DNA of 64,000 nt from NCBI RefSeq assembly GCF_014842075.1, contig NZ_JACYVA010000001.1:828278-892277 (forward strand), in the 5' to 3' direction. Shown here one piece after another: positions 56,212 to 64,000 of this stretch. Every line of letters begins with the position of its first letter. Position 1 is the first letter of the stretch. This DNA comes from Sphingomonas sp. CFBP 13720. Its GTDB lineage: Bacteria > Pseudomonadota > Alphaproteobacteria > Sphingomonadales > Sphingomonadaceae. A program made the translations under genes and the position numbers. The notes beneath the pieces are model-generated. The model was not told the DNA's origin. It was given only the letters and a program-made list of their open reading frames with translations, and searched no databases.

Positions 56212-58599
56212 TTGTCCGCCGTTTCCCGCCTCGTCCTTGCTGCCCTTTTGCTCGCCCCCCTGCCCGCGCTGGCCGATCCGATCCGGCAGAAGGGCGACTG
56301 GCAGGACAAGTTCCGCCAGCTTGAGGGCGAGGACTGGCCGACGCCCACCGACTATCGGAATGCGTCGGGGGCGCCGGGCCATCGCTACTGGCAGCAGAAG
56401 GTCGATTACGACGTCAAGGTCGCGCTGGACGAAACGACCAAGGTCGTGCGCGGGACCGAGACGATCCGCTATCGCAACAATTCCCCCGACGCGCTGCCGT
56501 ATCTGTGGCTGCTGCTCGACCAGAACGAATATAAACGGTCGTCGATCGCGCAGTTGAGCCAGACGGTTCCCGACAGCGGTTCGATCAGCATCGCCGAAAT
56601 CCGCCGCGCGACGGCGATGCGCGAATGGGAAGGCGGCTTCACCATCGCCGCCGTGCGTGGCGCGGACGGGCAGCCGCTGGCGCACCGCGTCACCGATACG
56701 CTGATGCGGATCGAGCTGCCCGCCCCGGTCGCGGGCAACGGCGGCGAAGTCGTGCTGTCGATCGACTGGTCGTTCCCGATGGCGGAGCAGAAGGTAGTCG
56801 ATGGCCGGTCGGGCTATGAATGCTTCACCGCGCCCGGAGAGGACGGCAACTGCATCTTCGAAGGCGCGCAATGGTTTCCGCGGCTTGCGGTCTATTCCGA
56901 TTATGAGGGCTGGCATAACAAGGCGTTTCTGAGCTCGGGCGAGTTCACGCTGGAGTTCGGCGACTATCGCGTCGCGCTGACCGTGCCCGCCGACCATGTC
57001 GTCTCGGCGACCGGCGTGCTCCAGAACCCCGGTGAGGTGCTGACCGCGGCGCAGCGCCAGCGGCTGGAACAGGCGAAGGGCGCTGCGGCACCGGTCTATA
57101 TCGTCACGCCCGACGAAGCCGTCGCGGCGGAGCGCGGGCGCGCATCGGGCACGCGCACCTGGACCTTCGCGGCGCAGAACGTCCGCGATTTCGGCTGGGC
57201 ATCGTCGCGTAAGTTCGCGTGGGACGCGATGGGCGTGCGGCAGGACTATGCCGCCGCGCCGCTGGTGATGGCGATGTCCTTCTATCCGAAGGAAGCCCGT
57301 CCGCTCTGGGACGCCTATTCGACCAAGGCGATCGCGCACACCATCGACGTCTATGGCAAGTTCGCCTTTCCCTATCCCTATCCGGTGGCGCAGTCGGTCA
57401 ACGGGCCGGTCGGCGGCATGGAATATCCCATGATCACCTTCAACGGCCCCCGCCCTGTCAAGGACGCGAAGACCGGCCAGCTGACCTACACCGAACGCGC
57501 CAAGACCGGGCTGATCGGCGTGGTGATCCACGAGGTCGGGCACGACTGGTTCCCGATGATCGTCAACAGCGACGAACGGCAATGGACGTGGATGGACGAA
57601 GGGCTGAACACCTTCCTCCAGTTCCAGGCGGAAAAGCTGTGGGACAAGGACTTCCCGTCACGTCGCGGTGAGCCGAAGGACATTGCGGAGTACATGCTCT
57701 CCGACAATCAGGTGCCGCTGATGACGCAGTCGGATTCGGTGCTGCAATTCGGCGCGAACGGATATGGCAAGCCGGCCACCGCACTGACGATCCTGCGCGA
57801 AACGGTGCTGGGTCGCGACCTGTTCGACCGGGCGTTCCGCGAATATGCCACGCGCTGGCGGTTCAAGCGGCCGACGCCGTACGATTTCTTCCGCACGATG
57901 GAGGAAAGCTCGGGCGTCGATCTCGACTGGTTCTGGCGCGGCTGGTTCTATTCGACTGACCATGTCGACATCGCGCTCGACAAGGTCGTGGAGGGCCGCA
58001 TCGCCGGAGCCGATCTGGAGGCCGCGTCGCGCGACCGCCGTGCGATCCGCGATGCGGAAAGCACGTCGCTTACCGTGCGCAACAATGCCGGACAGCGCAC
58101 CGTAGTCGAACGCGACCCCGCGACGCGCGACTTCTACGACACGCAGGACCGGCTGGCGGTATCGCCGCAGGACCGCCGCGACCTTGCCGAAACGCTCGAA
58201 AAACTGTCGCCCGACGATCGCAAGGCGTTCCGCGTGACCGACAAATTCTATCGGTTCACGTTCCGCAACGTCGGCGGGCTGGTGATGCCGGTGCCGCTGC
58301 GACTGACGTTCGCCGACGGGTCGAACGAGATGGTCCGTATTCCGGCCGAAGTCTGGCGCTACGATCCGAAGGTCGCAGTGTGGCAATATGTCACGGACAA
58401 GACGATCACCGGCGCGGAAGTCGATCCGTTGCTGGAAATCGCCGATGCCGATCGTTCGAACAACATCGTTCGCGGCACGATCCGTCCGGCCGTGCTGGAA
58501 ATCGAGGATATCGACGATCTGGAAGACCGGATGAAGGACTTCGACGTACAGGTGAAGCCTGGGTCGCTGCGTACCTATCCCGCGCCGGTCGCGAAATGA
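56212..58599 (+). CDS. M1-family metallopeptidase (exported)
   Basis: Zinc aminopeptidase of 795 residues from the TTG at 56212. The motif HExxH-18-E is complete: H440-E441-V-G-H444 (VVIHEVGHDWFPMI), then E463 (WTWMDEGLNTF). The substrate-recognition GAMEN motif is replaced by GGMEY (PVGGMEYPMITFNG), seen in some bacterial M1 proteins. A signal peptide (VSRLVLAALLLAPLPALA) begins near the TTG, and GAAAGG lies 9 bases before it. An ATG at 56131 is an alternative. A DUF6702 gene is coupled downstream (ATGA). Confidence 0.92.
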   Translation: MSAVSRLVLAALLLAPLPALADPIRQKGDWQDKFRQLEGEDWPTPTDYRNASGAPGHRYWQQKVDYDVKVALDETTKVVRGTETIRYRNNSPDALPYLWLLLDQNEYKRSSIAQLSQTVPDSGSISIAEIRRATAMREWEGGFTIAAVRGADGQPLAHRVTDTLMRIELPAPVAGNGGEVVLSIDWSFPMAEQKVVDGRSGYECFTAPGEDGNCIFEGAQWFPRLAVYSDYEGWHNKAFLSSGEFTLEFGDYRVALTVPADHVVSATGVLQNPGEVLTAAQRQRLEQAKGAAAPVYIVTPDEAVAAERGRASGTRTWTFAAQNVRDFGWASSRKFAWDAMGVRQDYAAAPLVMAMSFYPKEARPLWDAYSTKAIAHTIDVYGKFAFPYPYPVAQSVNGPVGGMEYPMITFNGPRPVKDAKTGQLTYTERAKTGLIGVVIHEVGHDWFPMIVNSDERQWTWMDEGLNTFLQFQAEKLWDKDFPSRRGEPKDIAEYMLSDNQVPLMTQSDSVLQFGANGYGKPATALTILRETVLGRDLFDRAFREYATRWRFKRPTPYDFFRTMEESSGVDLDWFWRGWFYSTDHVDIALDKVVEGRIAGADLEAASRDRRAIRDAESTSLTVRNNAGQRTVVERDPATRDFYDTQDRLAVSPQDRRDLAETLEKLSPDDRKAFRVTDKFYRFTFRNVGGLVMPVPLRLTFADGSNEMVRIPAEVWRYDPKVAVWQYVTDKTITGAEVDPLLEIADADRSNNIVRGTIRPAVLEIEDIDDLEDRMKDFDVQVKPGSLRTYPAPVAK

Positions 58600-59078
58600 G
58601 GGTCGGCATGCTCGCGCTGGCGGCGGCGATGGTCGTTGCCGTCCCCGCCGGGGCGCATCGCGGCCATGACTCGCTGAGCGTCGTCACGCTGAACGGCGGG
58701 GTGGTCACCGTGTCGCACCGGTTCGAGGCGCATGACATCGAACCCGCGCTGGCGAAGATCGCGCCTGCCGCACAAGCCAGCCTAGACGACCCCGCCGCGC
58801 TGGCCGCGCTGGAAGCCTATGTCGCGCGGCGCTTCGTGCTGACGGTCGACGGCAGGCCGGTGGCGCTGCGCCACGTCAGGACCGACCTGTCGCATGCCGA
58901 AGTGCGGATCGACTATACCGGACGCACGTCGCGCCGGGCAAAGACGGTCGCGGTGCGATCGACGGTGCTGACCGACGTGTATCGCGGACAGGTCAATCAG
59001 GTGAACGTCCGCACGGGCAACCGCGTCCAGTCGCTGACATTGCGCGGGGCGGCGCAGGGGAGCGTGACGCTCGGCTGA
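58596..59078 (+). CDS. DUF6702-family exported protein
   Basis: A 160-residue protein. Signal peptide (LALAAAMVVAVPAGAH), then a mature domain with HRGHDSLSVVTLNGG, VSHRFEAHDIEPALAKIAP and VYRGQVNQVNVRTGNRVQSL, a DUF6702-like pattern. The ATG overlaps the M1 stop (ATGA), so the two are coupled. Probably periplasmic. DUF6702 proteins often accompany M1-type peptidases. Function unknown. Confidence 0.78.
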   Translation: MRVGMLALAAAMVVAVPAGAHRGHDSLSVVTLNGGVVTVSHRFEAHDIEPALAKIAPAAQASLDDPAALAALEAYVARRFVLTVDGRPVALRHVRTDLSHAEVRIDYTGRTSRRAKTVAVRSTVLTDVYRGQVNQVNVRTGNRVQSLTLRGAAQGSVTLG

Positions 59079-59120
59079 AGCCCGCGCGAGGGCATCGATC
59101 CGACGACCCGTCCGCCTGCC

Positions 59121-59561
59121 CTACTCGCAGCCAGCCACCATCGCCGCCGCCCGCGCCGGACCCAGCCCGCCATGGGTCGCGGCGCAACGTCGCCCATCGC
59201 GGCCGATCGCCACGCTGAACGGCAATCCGGCGGTATCGCCGAACAGGTCGGCACGGATCTCCGCTATCCGTACTGCGCCCGGTGTCCATCGCTGGCCGAC
59301 CGGAACGCGGCGCATCATCGCATCGGTCGCGCGACCGGCGTCGATCGGCACGACCATCACGCGATACGGTGCCGCCGCCGTGGCGATCGCATCGATCCGT
59401 CCGATCTCCGCATGGCAGGGCGCGCACCATGATGCGACGAACAACAGCACGCTGCGCGGCGGATACCGCTCTCCCGCTGGAGCGGGCGCGGCGGCGATCA
59501 GCAGCGATGCGACCGCCGCGCAAGCCCATGGTCGGATCGCTGCTTTTTCCAACTCGACCAC
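59121..59561 (-). CDS. Exported thioredoxin-like protein
   Basis: A 146-residue periplasmic thioredoxin-fold protein. A signal anchor (WACAAVASLLIAAAPAPAGE) is followed by the CxxC active site in LFVASWCAPCHAEIGRI, and later GLPFSVAIGRDGRR. There are no ATG starts in frame: a GTG at 59561 or a TTG at 59552, each with a GGGGA or GGAG upstream, is used. Probably acts in thiol-disulfide exchange. Convergent with the M1-DUF6702 pair. Confidence 0.78.
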   Translation of the reverse strand: MVELEKAAIRPWACAAVASLLIAAAPAPAGERYPPRSVLLFVASWCAPCHAEIGRIDAIATAAAPYRVMVVPIDAGRATDAMMRRVPVGQRWTPGAVRIAEIRADLFGDTAGLPFSVAIGRDGRRCAATHGGLGPARAAAMVAGCE

Positions 59562-59605
59562 GCTCCCCAGCCATGCTTTGATCGTCACGATACCGGGGGG
59601 ACCAC

Positions 59606-61552
59606 ATGATCGCGACCTTTTTATACGCAATGGCTGGCATGGCGCAGGCAGCCGCGCCGGCCCCCGCGCAGACGCTGCAAGCCAGATTCGACGCCGCGAA
59701 CGCCGCGTTCGGCGCCAGCGACTGCACCGCCGCGATCCCGCTGTACGAAGCGCTTGAGCGCAACCCTGCCGCCAGCCGCAACAGGCTGTTCGCTGGTGCG
59801 ATCGCGGTGCGCAAGGGAATATGCCTGACACGAACCGGTAAGCCGGACGACGGGGTGATCGCCATGCGACGCGGCGTGCCGATGCTGACGACGAAGCGCG
59901 ACGAATTCGCGACCGATCTGCGCGAGGCGTATCTGGCGATGGGCAATTCCGCTTCGTTGCGGTTCGATTATGATCCGGCGGCGGCTGCTTATGCCGACGC
60001 ACTGGCCGTGTCGAAGGGACAGGACCGGCTGTCCCCGCTGCTCGGTCTTTCCCGCGTGCTGGCATTCGACCGCGATGGAAAGGCGCTGGCCTATGCCGCC
60101 GAAGCGCGGACGCTGGCACTTGCCGATCCGACGCTGGTCAAGGCCAACGTAGCGCTGGTCCAGACGCGATATGCCCGGGTGCTGTTGAACGAAGGGCGTC
60201 ACAAGGAAGCCTATGCCGAGTTGAAGGACTCGCTGCGCAAGCAGGGCGGACTCGACCTGAGCGTATCAGCGTCCGACGTGGCGACGCGCAGCGATCTGGC
60301 GCTGGCCGCCCTGCTGACCGGCGACCGCGATCAGGCCCGGACCTATCTTGCCTATACCGGCGCGGGCCGGATGAAGGACTCGCCCTTCGCCCGCGCAAGC
60401 GACATGGCTCCGCCGGTCTGCGGCGCGACCAGCGGCCTGAAGCGTGAGGATGTGGCGGTCGTGGAATTCGCCCTTGGCGAGGACGGTGTGGTCGCCAACC
60501 CGACCCCGATCTACACCACCGGGGGGCGCGAGGTCGCGTTGGCGTTCGCCCGCGCGGTCGCCGACTGGTCGTGGACGCCAGCCAGTGCGGCAGCGATCCC
60601 GGCGTTCAGCCGACAGGCGGTGCGGGTCGAACTGCGTTGCACCGTCGCCGGGGAGCGTCCGTCGATCACCGCACCGATCGAGGAAGCGGTGGCGGCATGG
60701 CTGGCGTCGCTGCAGGGAGCCACGCCATCGTGGGCGAACGAAGCGTCCGCCCGCGCGCTGCCGCTGGTTCAGGCGGAGGTCGTGCGGGCACGCACGGCGG
60801 GGGATCGTCCGGCGCTGATCGCTGCGCTGATCTGGCTCGGCCGGTCCAGTCTGATTACCGGACCGGAACGCGCGGCGGCGCTGGTCGAAGCGCGGCAATT
60901 GGCGGTCGCAGCCGGTGCACCGGTCTCGGTGCAGACCTGGTTCGCGTTCGAAAGTACCGGCACCGACTGGGACCGGCGCGACAGGTGGGATCGCGACCGG
61001 GAATCGCTGCTAGCGATGCCCGCCGTAGCCGCCGATCCCCTGTCCGCCGCGACCCTACGGATGATGATCGTCGCCAACGCGCCCTTGGACAAGCCCGCTG
61101 AAACCGAAGCGCTGCTGACGAAAGTGATCGATTCCCCGCTGCCCGACCGGCACCCGCTGAAAATCGCTGCACTGTTGCGGCGTGCCGACCTGCTTGCGGC
61201 GCAGGGACAGGTCGATGCGGCACGTGCCAGTTTCGATCGTACGGGGCTGACCGGCGATCAATGCGCGCTGATCGCACCGAAGCCGGTGGTGAAGCGGCTC
61301 GGCGCGTCGTCCAGCGACTTTCCGCAGGAAGCGTTGCAGATGGGCTTCGAAGGCTGGGCACAGACCGAGTTCGACATCGCGCCCGATGGTCGGACGGTAG
61401 CGCCGCGGACGATCGCCGCCTACCCGCCGTTCGTGTTCGGCGATGCTGCCAGCCGCATGGCGAAGGACGTCCGGTTCCAGAGCAGCTATCGCCCCGACGG
61501 CAACGTCGCGTGCATCGCCAACAAATTGACGATCGCGTTCCAGCTACCCTGA
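59606..61552 (+). CDS. TPR-like protein with TonB C-terminal domains
   Basis: A 648-residue exported protein. Its short N-terminal signal (MIATFLYAMAGMAQAAA) is followed by helical repeats such as AAFGASDCTAAIPLYEALER and AYAELKDSLRKQGG. A TonB-C-like module appears mid-sequence (LGEDGVVANPTPIYTTGGRE) and again at the C-terminus (EALQMGFEGWAQTEFDIAPD). It lacks the Pro-rich linker of normal TonB. Proteins of this kind are common in Sphingomonadales and are annotated as energy transducers. Receptor unknown. GGGGGG lies 6 bases before the ATG at 59606. Confidence 0.82.
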   Translation: MIATFLYAMAGMAQAAAPAPAQTLQARFDAANAAFGASDCTAAIPLYEALERNPAASRNRLFAGAIAVRKGICLTRTGKPDDGVIAMRRGVPMLTTKRDEFATDLREAYLAMGNSASLRFDYDPAAAAYADALAVSKGQDRLSPLLGLSRVLAFDRDGKALAYAAEARTLALADPTLVKANVALVQTRYARVLLNEGRHKEAYAELKDSLRKQGGLDLSVSASDVATRSDLALAALLTGDRDQARTYLAYTGAGRMKDSPFARASDMAPPVCGATSGLKREDVAVVEFALGEDGVVANPTPIYTTGGREVALAFARAVADWSWTPASAAAIPAFSRQAVRVELRCTVAGERPSITAPIEEAVAAWLASLQGATPSWANEASARALPLVQAEVVRARTAGDRPALIAALIWLGRSSLITGPERAAALVEARQLAVAAGAPVSVQTWFAFESTGTDWDRRDRWDRDRESLLAMPAVAADPLSAATLRMMIVANAPLDKPAETEALLTKVIDSPLPDRHPLKIAALLRRADLLAAQGQVDAARASFDRTGLTGDQCALIAPKPVVKRLGASSSDFPQEALQMGFEGWAQTEFDIAPDGRTVAPRTIAAYPPFVFGDAASRMAKDVRFQSSYRPDGNVACIANKLTIAFQLP

Positions 61553-62902
61553 CGCGGCGACCGGCAGCGTGACGCTGGCGAGCAGTCCGCCACCGGGGGC
61601 TTCGTCCAGCGTCAGCGCGCTGCCGTACAGCGCAGCCAGATCGCGGGCGATGGAAAGCCCGAAGCCGTGGCCGTCGCCGCGTTCGTCCAGCCGGACGCCC
61701 GGCGCGGTCGCACGCGCGCGATCGACCAGCGGAATACCGGGGCCGTCGTCGGAGATCGACAGCGTGACGGTTCCGTCGGCCCGCTCCGCCGAAACGCGTA
61801 CGATCGAACGCGCGTGGCGCGCGGCGTTGTCGATCAGATTGCCGGCAAGCTCGGTCAGGTCCGCCGCGTCGATCGCCACGGCCATATCGGGCAGGTCGGC
61901 GGCGACGATCGCGATTCCCGATCCGCGATGCAGTGCCCCGACCGTCGCGACGAGATCGTCGATCGCGGGGCGCAGCGGCGTGAAACTGCGCCGGTCGACC
62001 GTCGCATTGCGGGCACGCGACAGGTGATGCCGGATCGTCGCGTCGATCCGTGCCACCTGTCGCGCACGCGGATCGCCCGCAAGATCCAGCGCCAGCGTCG
62101 CCACCGGCGTCTTGAGCGCATGCGCCAGATTGGCCGCCGATGCGCGCGCAGTCGCCAGCGCTGCGTTATTGTCCCGAACCAGCGCGTTGAGTTCGATCGC
62201 CAGCGGACGCAGTTCGTCGGGCTGGCCCTCGGGCACGTCGCGCGCCCGGCCGGTGCGGATGTCCGCCGTCCGGTCGCGCAGCGCGCGCAACGGGCGCAGG
62301 CCGATCCGCAACTGGACCAGCGTCGCCGTCGTGAGAAGCGCGGCAACGGCGGCCAGCATCGCGATCAACGGCCACATCGCACCGCGCAGCGGCGCATCGA
62401 TCTGCCATCGCGGCACCGCGACCGCGATCCGCACCGGTCCGGCCTCGCTTCGGATCGTTTCGCTGAGACCATGGACGCGGGTGCCATCGCGCAACTGCGC
62501 CTCGAACGGTGTCGGCCCGTCCCGTAACGCCGGACCCCGCCGGTGCCGCGATCGCCCGATCGGGCCAAACGGCAGGTTCGCGCGCCCGTCGCCCCGGACG
62601 GCTAGTCCAGGCAACGCCGCGCCCTCGATCGAACCACCCGGCGCATCGATCCGCCACGCGGCATCGGCGGCGAACGCGGTTTCCACGTTCGGCCGGTCGA
62701 GCAGCGCGCGATCGATCGTCCCGTCGGTGCGGACCAGCGCGCCCATCAGCCGCAACCGGTCGTTCAGTCGCCGGTCGACATTATCGGTGGCGAACCGGCC
62801 CAGTACCCCGCCCAACACCATGAACGCGACGATCAGCGCGACCAGGGTCGTCACCGCCGACAGCGCCAGCATCCGCCCATGGATCGATCGCGGCATCCTC
62901 AT
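61544..62902 (-). CDS. Sensor histidine kinase, PhoQ-like HisKA
   Basis: A 452-residue sensor kinase with two transmembrane helices (ALSAVTTLVALIVAFMVLGG and MWPLIAMLAAVAALLTTATL) around a periplasmic region. The phospho-acceptor is H261 (ANLAHALKTPVATL, an HxLKTP-type as in PhoQ). ATPase motifs are ELAGNLIDNAARHA and GHGFGLSIARDLAALYG. It is coupled to the OmpR-type regulator upstream (ATGA overlap). The signal is unknown. Confidence 0.93.
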   Translation of the reverse strand: MRMPRSIHGRMLALSAVTTLVALIVAFMVLGGVLGRFATDNVDRRLNDRLRLMGALVRTDGTIDRALLDRPNVETAFAADAAWRIDAPGGSIEGAALPGLAVRGDGRANLPFGPIGRSRHRRGPALRDGPTPFEAQLRDGTRVHGLSETIRSEAGPVRIAVAVPRWQIDAPLRGAMWPLIAMLAAVAALLTTATLVQLRIGLRPLRALRDRTADIRTGRARDVPEGQPDELRPLAIELNALVRDNNAALATARASAANLAHALKTPVATLALDLAGDPRARQVARIDATIRHHLSRARNATVDRRSFTPLRPAIDDLVATVGALHRGSGIAIVAADLPDMAVAIDAADLTELAGNLIDNAARHARSIVRVSAERADGTVTLSISDDGPGIPLVDRARATAPGVRLDERGDGHGFGLSIARDLAALYGSALTLDEAPGGGLLASVTLPVAASG

Positions 62903-63558
62903 GCGCCGGTCAGCCGGTATCCCCGCCCGCGCACGGTTTCGATCAGCGTCGCGCCGACTTTTTTGCGCAACCGGCCGATGATGACTTCGAGACTGTTCGA
63001 ATCGACGTCGGCGTCCCCTTCATAGACACGTTCCATCAGGTCGAGCCGCTCGATCACGACCTCCTTCGCCAGCATCAGCGCCGACAGCACCCGCCATTCC
63101 AGCGCGGTCAGTCGCAACGGCAGTCCGTCGAGTTCGAACACGCCGGTCTGGCTTTCGAACGCCAGCGGACCACAGGTCAGCCGCGTCGCGCCATGGCCGG
63201 CGGCGCGACGGACCAGCGCGCGCAACCGCATCGTCAGTTCCTCGATACGGAACGGCTTGGTCAGGAAATCGTCCGCGCCCGCCTTGAACCCCGCCACCTT
63301 GTCCGACCATCCGTCGCGTGCGGTCAGGATCAGTACGGGCAACGTACGGCCGGCATCGCGCCATCCGCGCAGGACCGCCGCGCCTTCGCGATCGGGCAGC
63401 CCTAGGTCGAGCACGGCGGCATCATAGCGTTCGGTGTCGCCCAGATGCTGCGCGTCGATCCCGCTGGCGATCAAGTCGACCGCGCAATGTTCTGCACGCA
63501 GCGCGCGGGCAATGGCGGGGCCGAGGTCGGGATCGTCCTCGACGAGCAGGATACGCAT
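62899..63558 (-). CDS. OmpR-family response regulator
   Basis: A 219-residue two-domain response regulator. Receiver: acidic E7/D8/D9, the phospho-acceptor D51 (AVLDLGLPDREG) and K101 (FLTKPFRIEE). C-terminal winged helix: LRLTALEWRVLSALMLAKEV, then VDSNSLEVIIGRLRKKVGAT and TVRGRGYRLTGA. It starts at the ATG at 63558, and its stop overlaps the ATG of the kinase (ATGA). Divergent from the OB-fold-like gene at the window end, a candidate target. Confidence 0.93.
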   Translation of the reverse strand: MRILLVEDDPDLGPAIARALRAEHCAVDLIASGIDAQHLGDTERYDAAVLDLGLPDREGAAVLRGWRDAGRTLPVLILTARDGWSDKVAGFKAGADDFLTKPFRIEELTMRLRALVRRAAGHGATRLTCGPLAFESQTGVFELDGLPLRLTALEWRVLSALMLAKEVVIERLDLMERVYEGDADVDSNSLEVIIGRLRKKVGATLIETVRGRGYRLTGA

Positions 63559-63669
63559 GAACCCTCCGCTATCGCCCGCGCCTAAACCGAAACTGAACCG
63601 GCGGGTTCAGCGGGCAGCGGGCCGGCCCGGTCTAAAGCCTCGTCATCGAACCAAGAAGGAGCAACTACC

Positions 63670-64000
63670 ATGGCGAAATTCGGATTTTCGGGAATGGGCA
63701 AGGTCGGCCTCGGCACCGCGCTGGGTCTGGCGCTGGGCGCAGCAGGCGGCGCGGGCGCGGTGTCGCTGACGCGGCCGGCGGTCGAACTGGCCCCGACGGT
63801 GGCGACCCCGGTCGCGCGGCTGGCAGCGGGCGACGGCGTGGTCACGGTGAAGGGCCGCGTCGCCGAAGTCTATGGCGACCGCTTCGTGTTGCAGGATGCC
63901 AGCGGGCGGACGATGGTCGACGCAGGGCGCGATGCCGTGCCGACCAAGGGCGCGACACTGGCCGTACAGGGCCGCTTCGACGACGGGCAGTTGCGCGCGT
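63670..64000 (+). CDS. Exported OB-fold-like protein (3' end beyond window)
   Basis: First 110 residues of a protein. A hydrophobic N-terminal segment (GTALGLALGAAGGAGAVSLT), probably a signal or anchor, is followed by a small beta-barrel-like domain with GVVTVKGRVAEVYGDRFVLQ then GRTMVDAGRDA and TLAVQGRFDDGQLRA. This resembles bacterial OB-fold stress proteins. GAAGGAG lies 9 bases before the ATG at 63670. It is next to, and divergent from, an OmpR-type pair. The rest of the protein is outside the window. Confidence 0.75.
   Translation, partial: MAKFGFSGMGKVGLGTALGLALGAAGGAGAVSLTRPAVELAPTVATPVARLAAGDGVVTVKGRVAEVYGDRFVLQDASGRTMVDAGRDAVPTKGATLAVQGRFDDGQLRA

Noticed and set aside
1..64000. tRNA, rRNA, CRISPR or transposase genes
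   Set aside because: None was recognisable on reading the sequence and open frames. A tRNA scan should still be run.

Overview
The window is high-GC (about two thirds G+C in the lines I counted) and densely coded. It looks like a chromosomal segment of an alphaproteobacterium, most likely a Sphingomonas-type member of the Sphingomonadales. This is inferred from the gene families present: TonB-type transducers, DUF2171, M16 and M1 peptidases, NodT-family efflux channels, a MASE1 hybrid kinase, and a yfgM-like/bamB/der block. The intergenic hairpin repeats also fit. I saw no rRNA, tRNA, CRISPR array, transposase or integrase.

Layout. 1-5415 (minus): a TonB protein cut by the window edge, an inositol-monophosphatase/CysQ-like enzyme, PmbA/TldD, UbiA and nicotinate phosphoribosyltransferase. 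5802-9606: a NarL-type regulator convergent with a 1056-residue MASE1-PAS-PAS-HK-REC-Hpt kinase. 10035-12515: two small membrane proteins and an exported amidase. 12899-16752: class I ribonucleotide reductase nrdA and nrdB, separated by a DUF2171 gene and a small membrane protein. 16838-17763: an AT-richer island with an ORF broken by one amber codon, convergent with a small HNH protein. 17905-23416: envelope and secreted proteins, including an M16 peptidase. 23423-27115: a glycan-type cluster of one membrane protein and three glycosyltransferases. 27120-33125 (minus): TusA-like, Der, BamB, a YfgM-like TPR protein, PanB and two small genes. 33575-35548: a Fur-box-like site, an unknown protein, ferredoxin-NADP reductase and a possible transglutaminase-fold protein. 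35636-36787: three small genes.

36856-43505: a complete RND efflux operon (adaptor, pump, outer-membrane channel) divergent from a TetR regulator. A perfect 20-bp palindrome lies between them. 43583-48328: a GNAT enzyme and an EmrB/EmrA/NodT-type efflux operon, divergent from an OmpR/EnvZ-type two-component pair (48518-50562). 50660-53710: two beta-carbonic anhydrases flanking a SulP anion transporter, a likely inorganic-carbon module. 53964-59561: a Gfo/Idh/MocA oxidoreductase, a GH43-like protein, an M1 peptidase with DUF6702, and a thioredoxin-like protein. 59606-64000: a TPR/TonB-C protein, a second OmpR-type two-component pair, and an OB-fold-like exported protein cut by the window end.

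The most unusual items are the amber-interrupted foreign ORF at 16838-17431, the apparent ATC start of the EmrB-type transporter at 48328, the carbonic anhydrase-SulP-carbonic anhydrase module with a strong intergenic hairpin, the structured intergenic element at 28957-29118, and the Fur-box/fpr locus.
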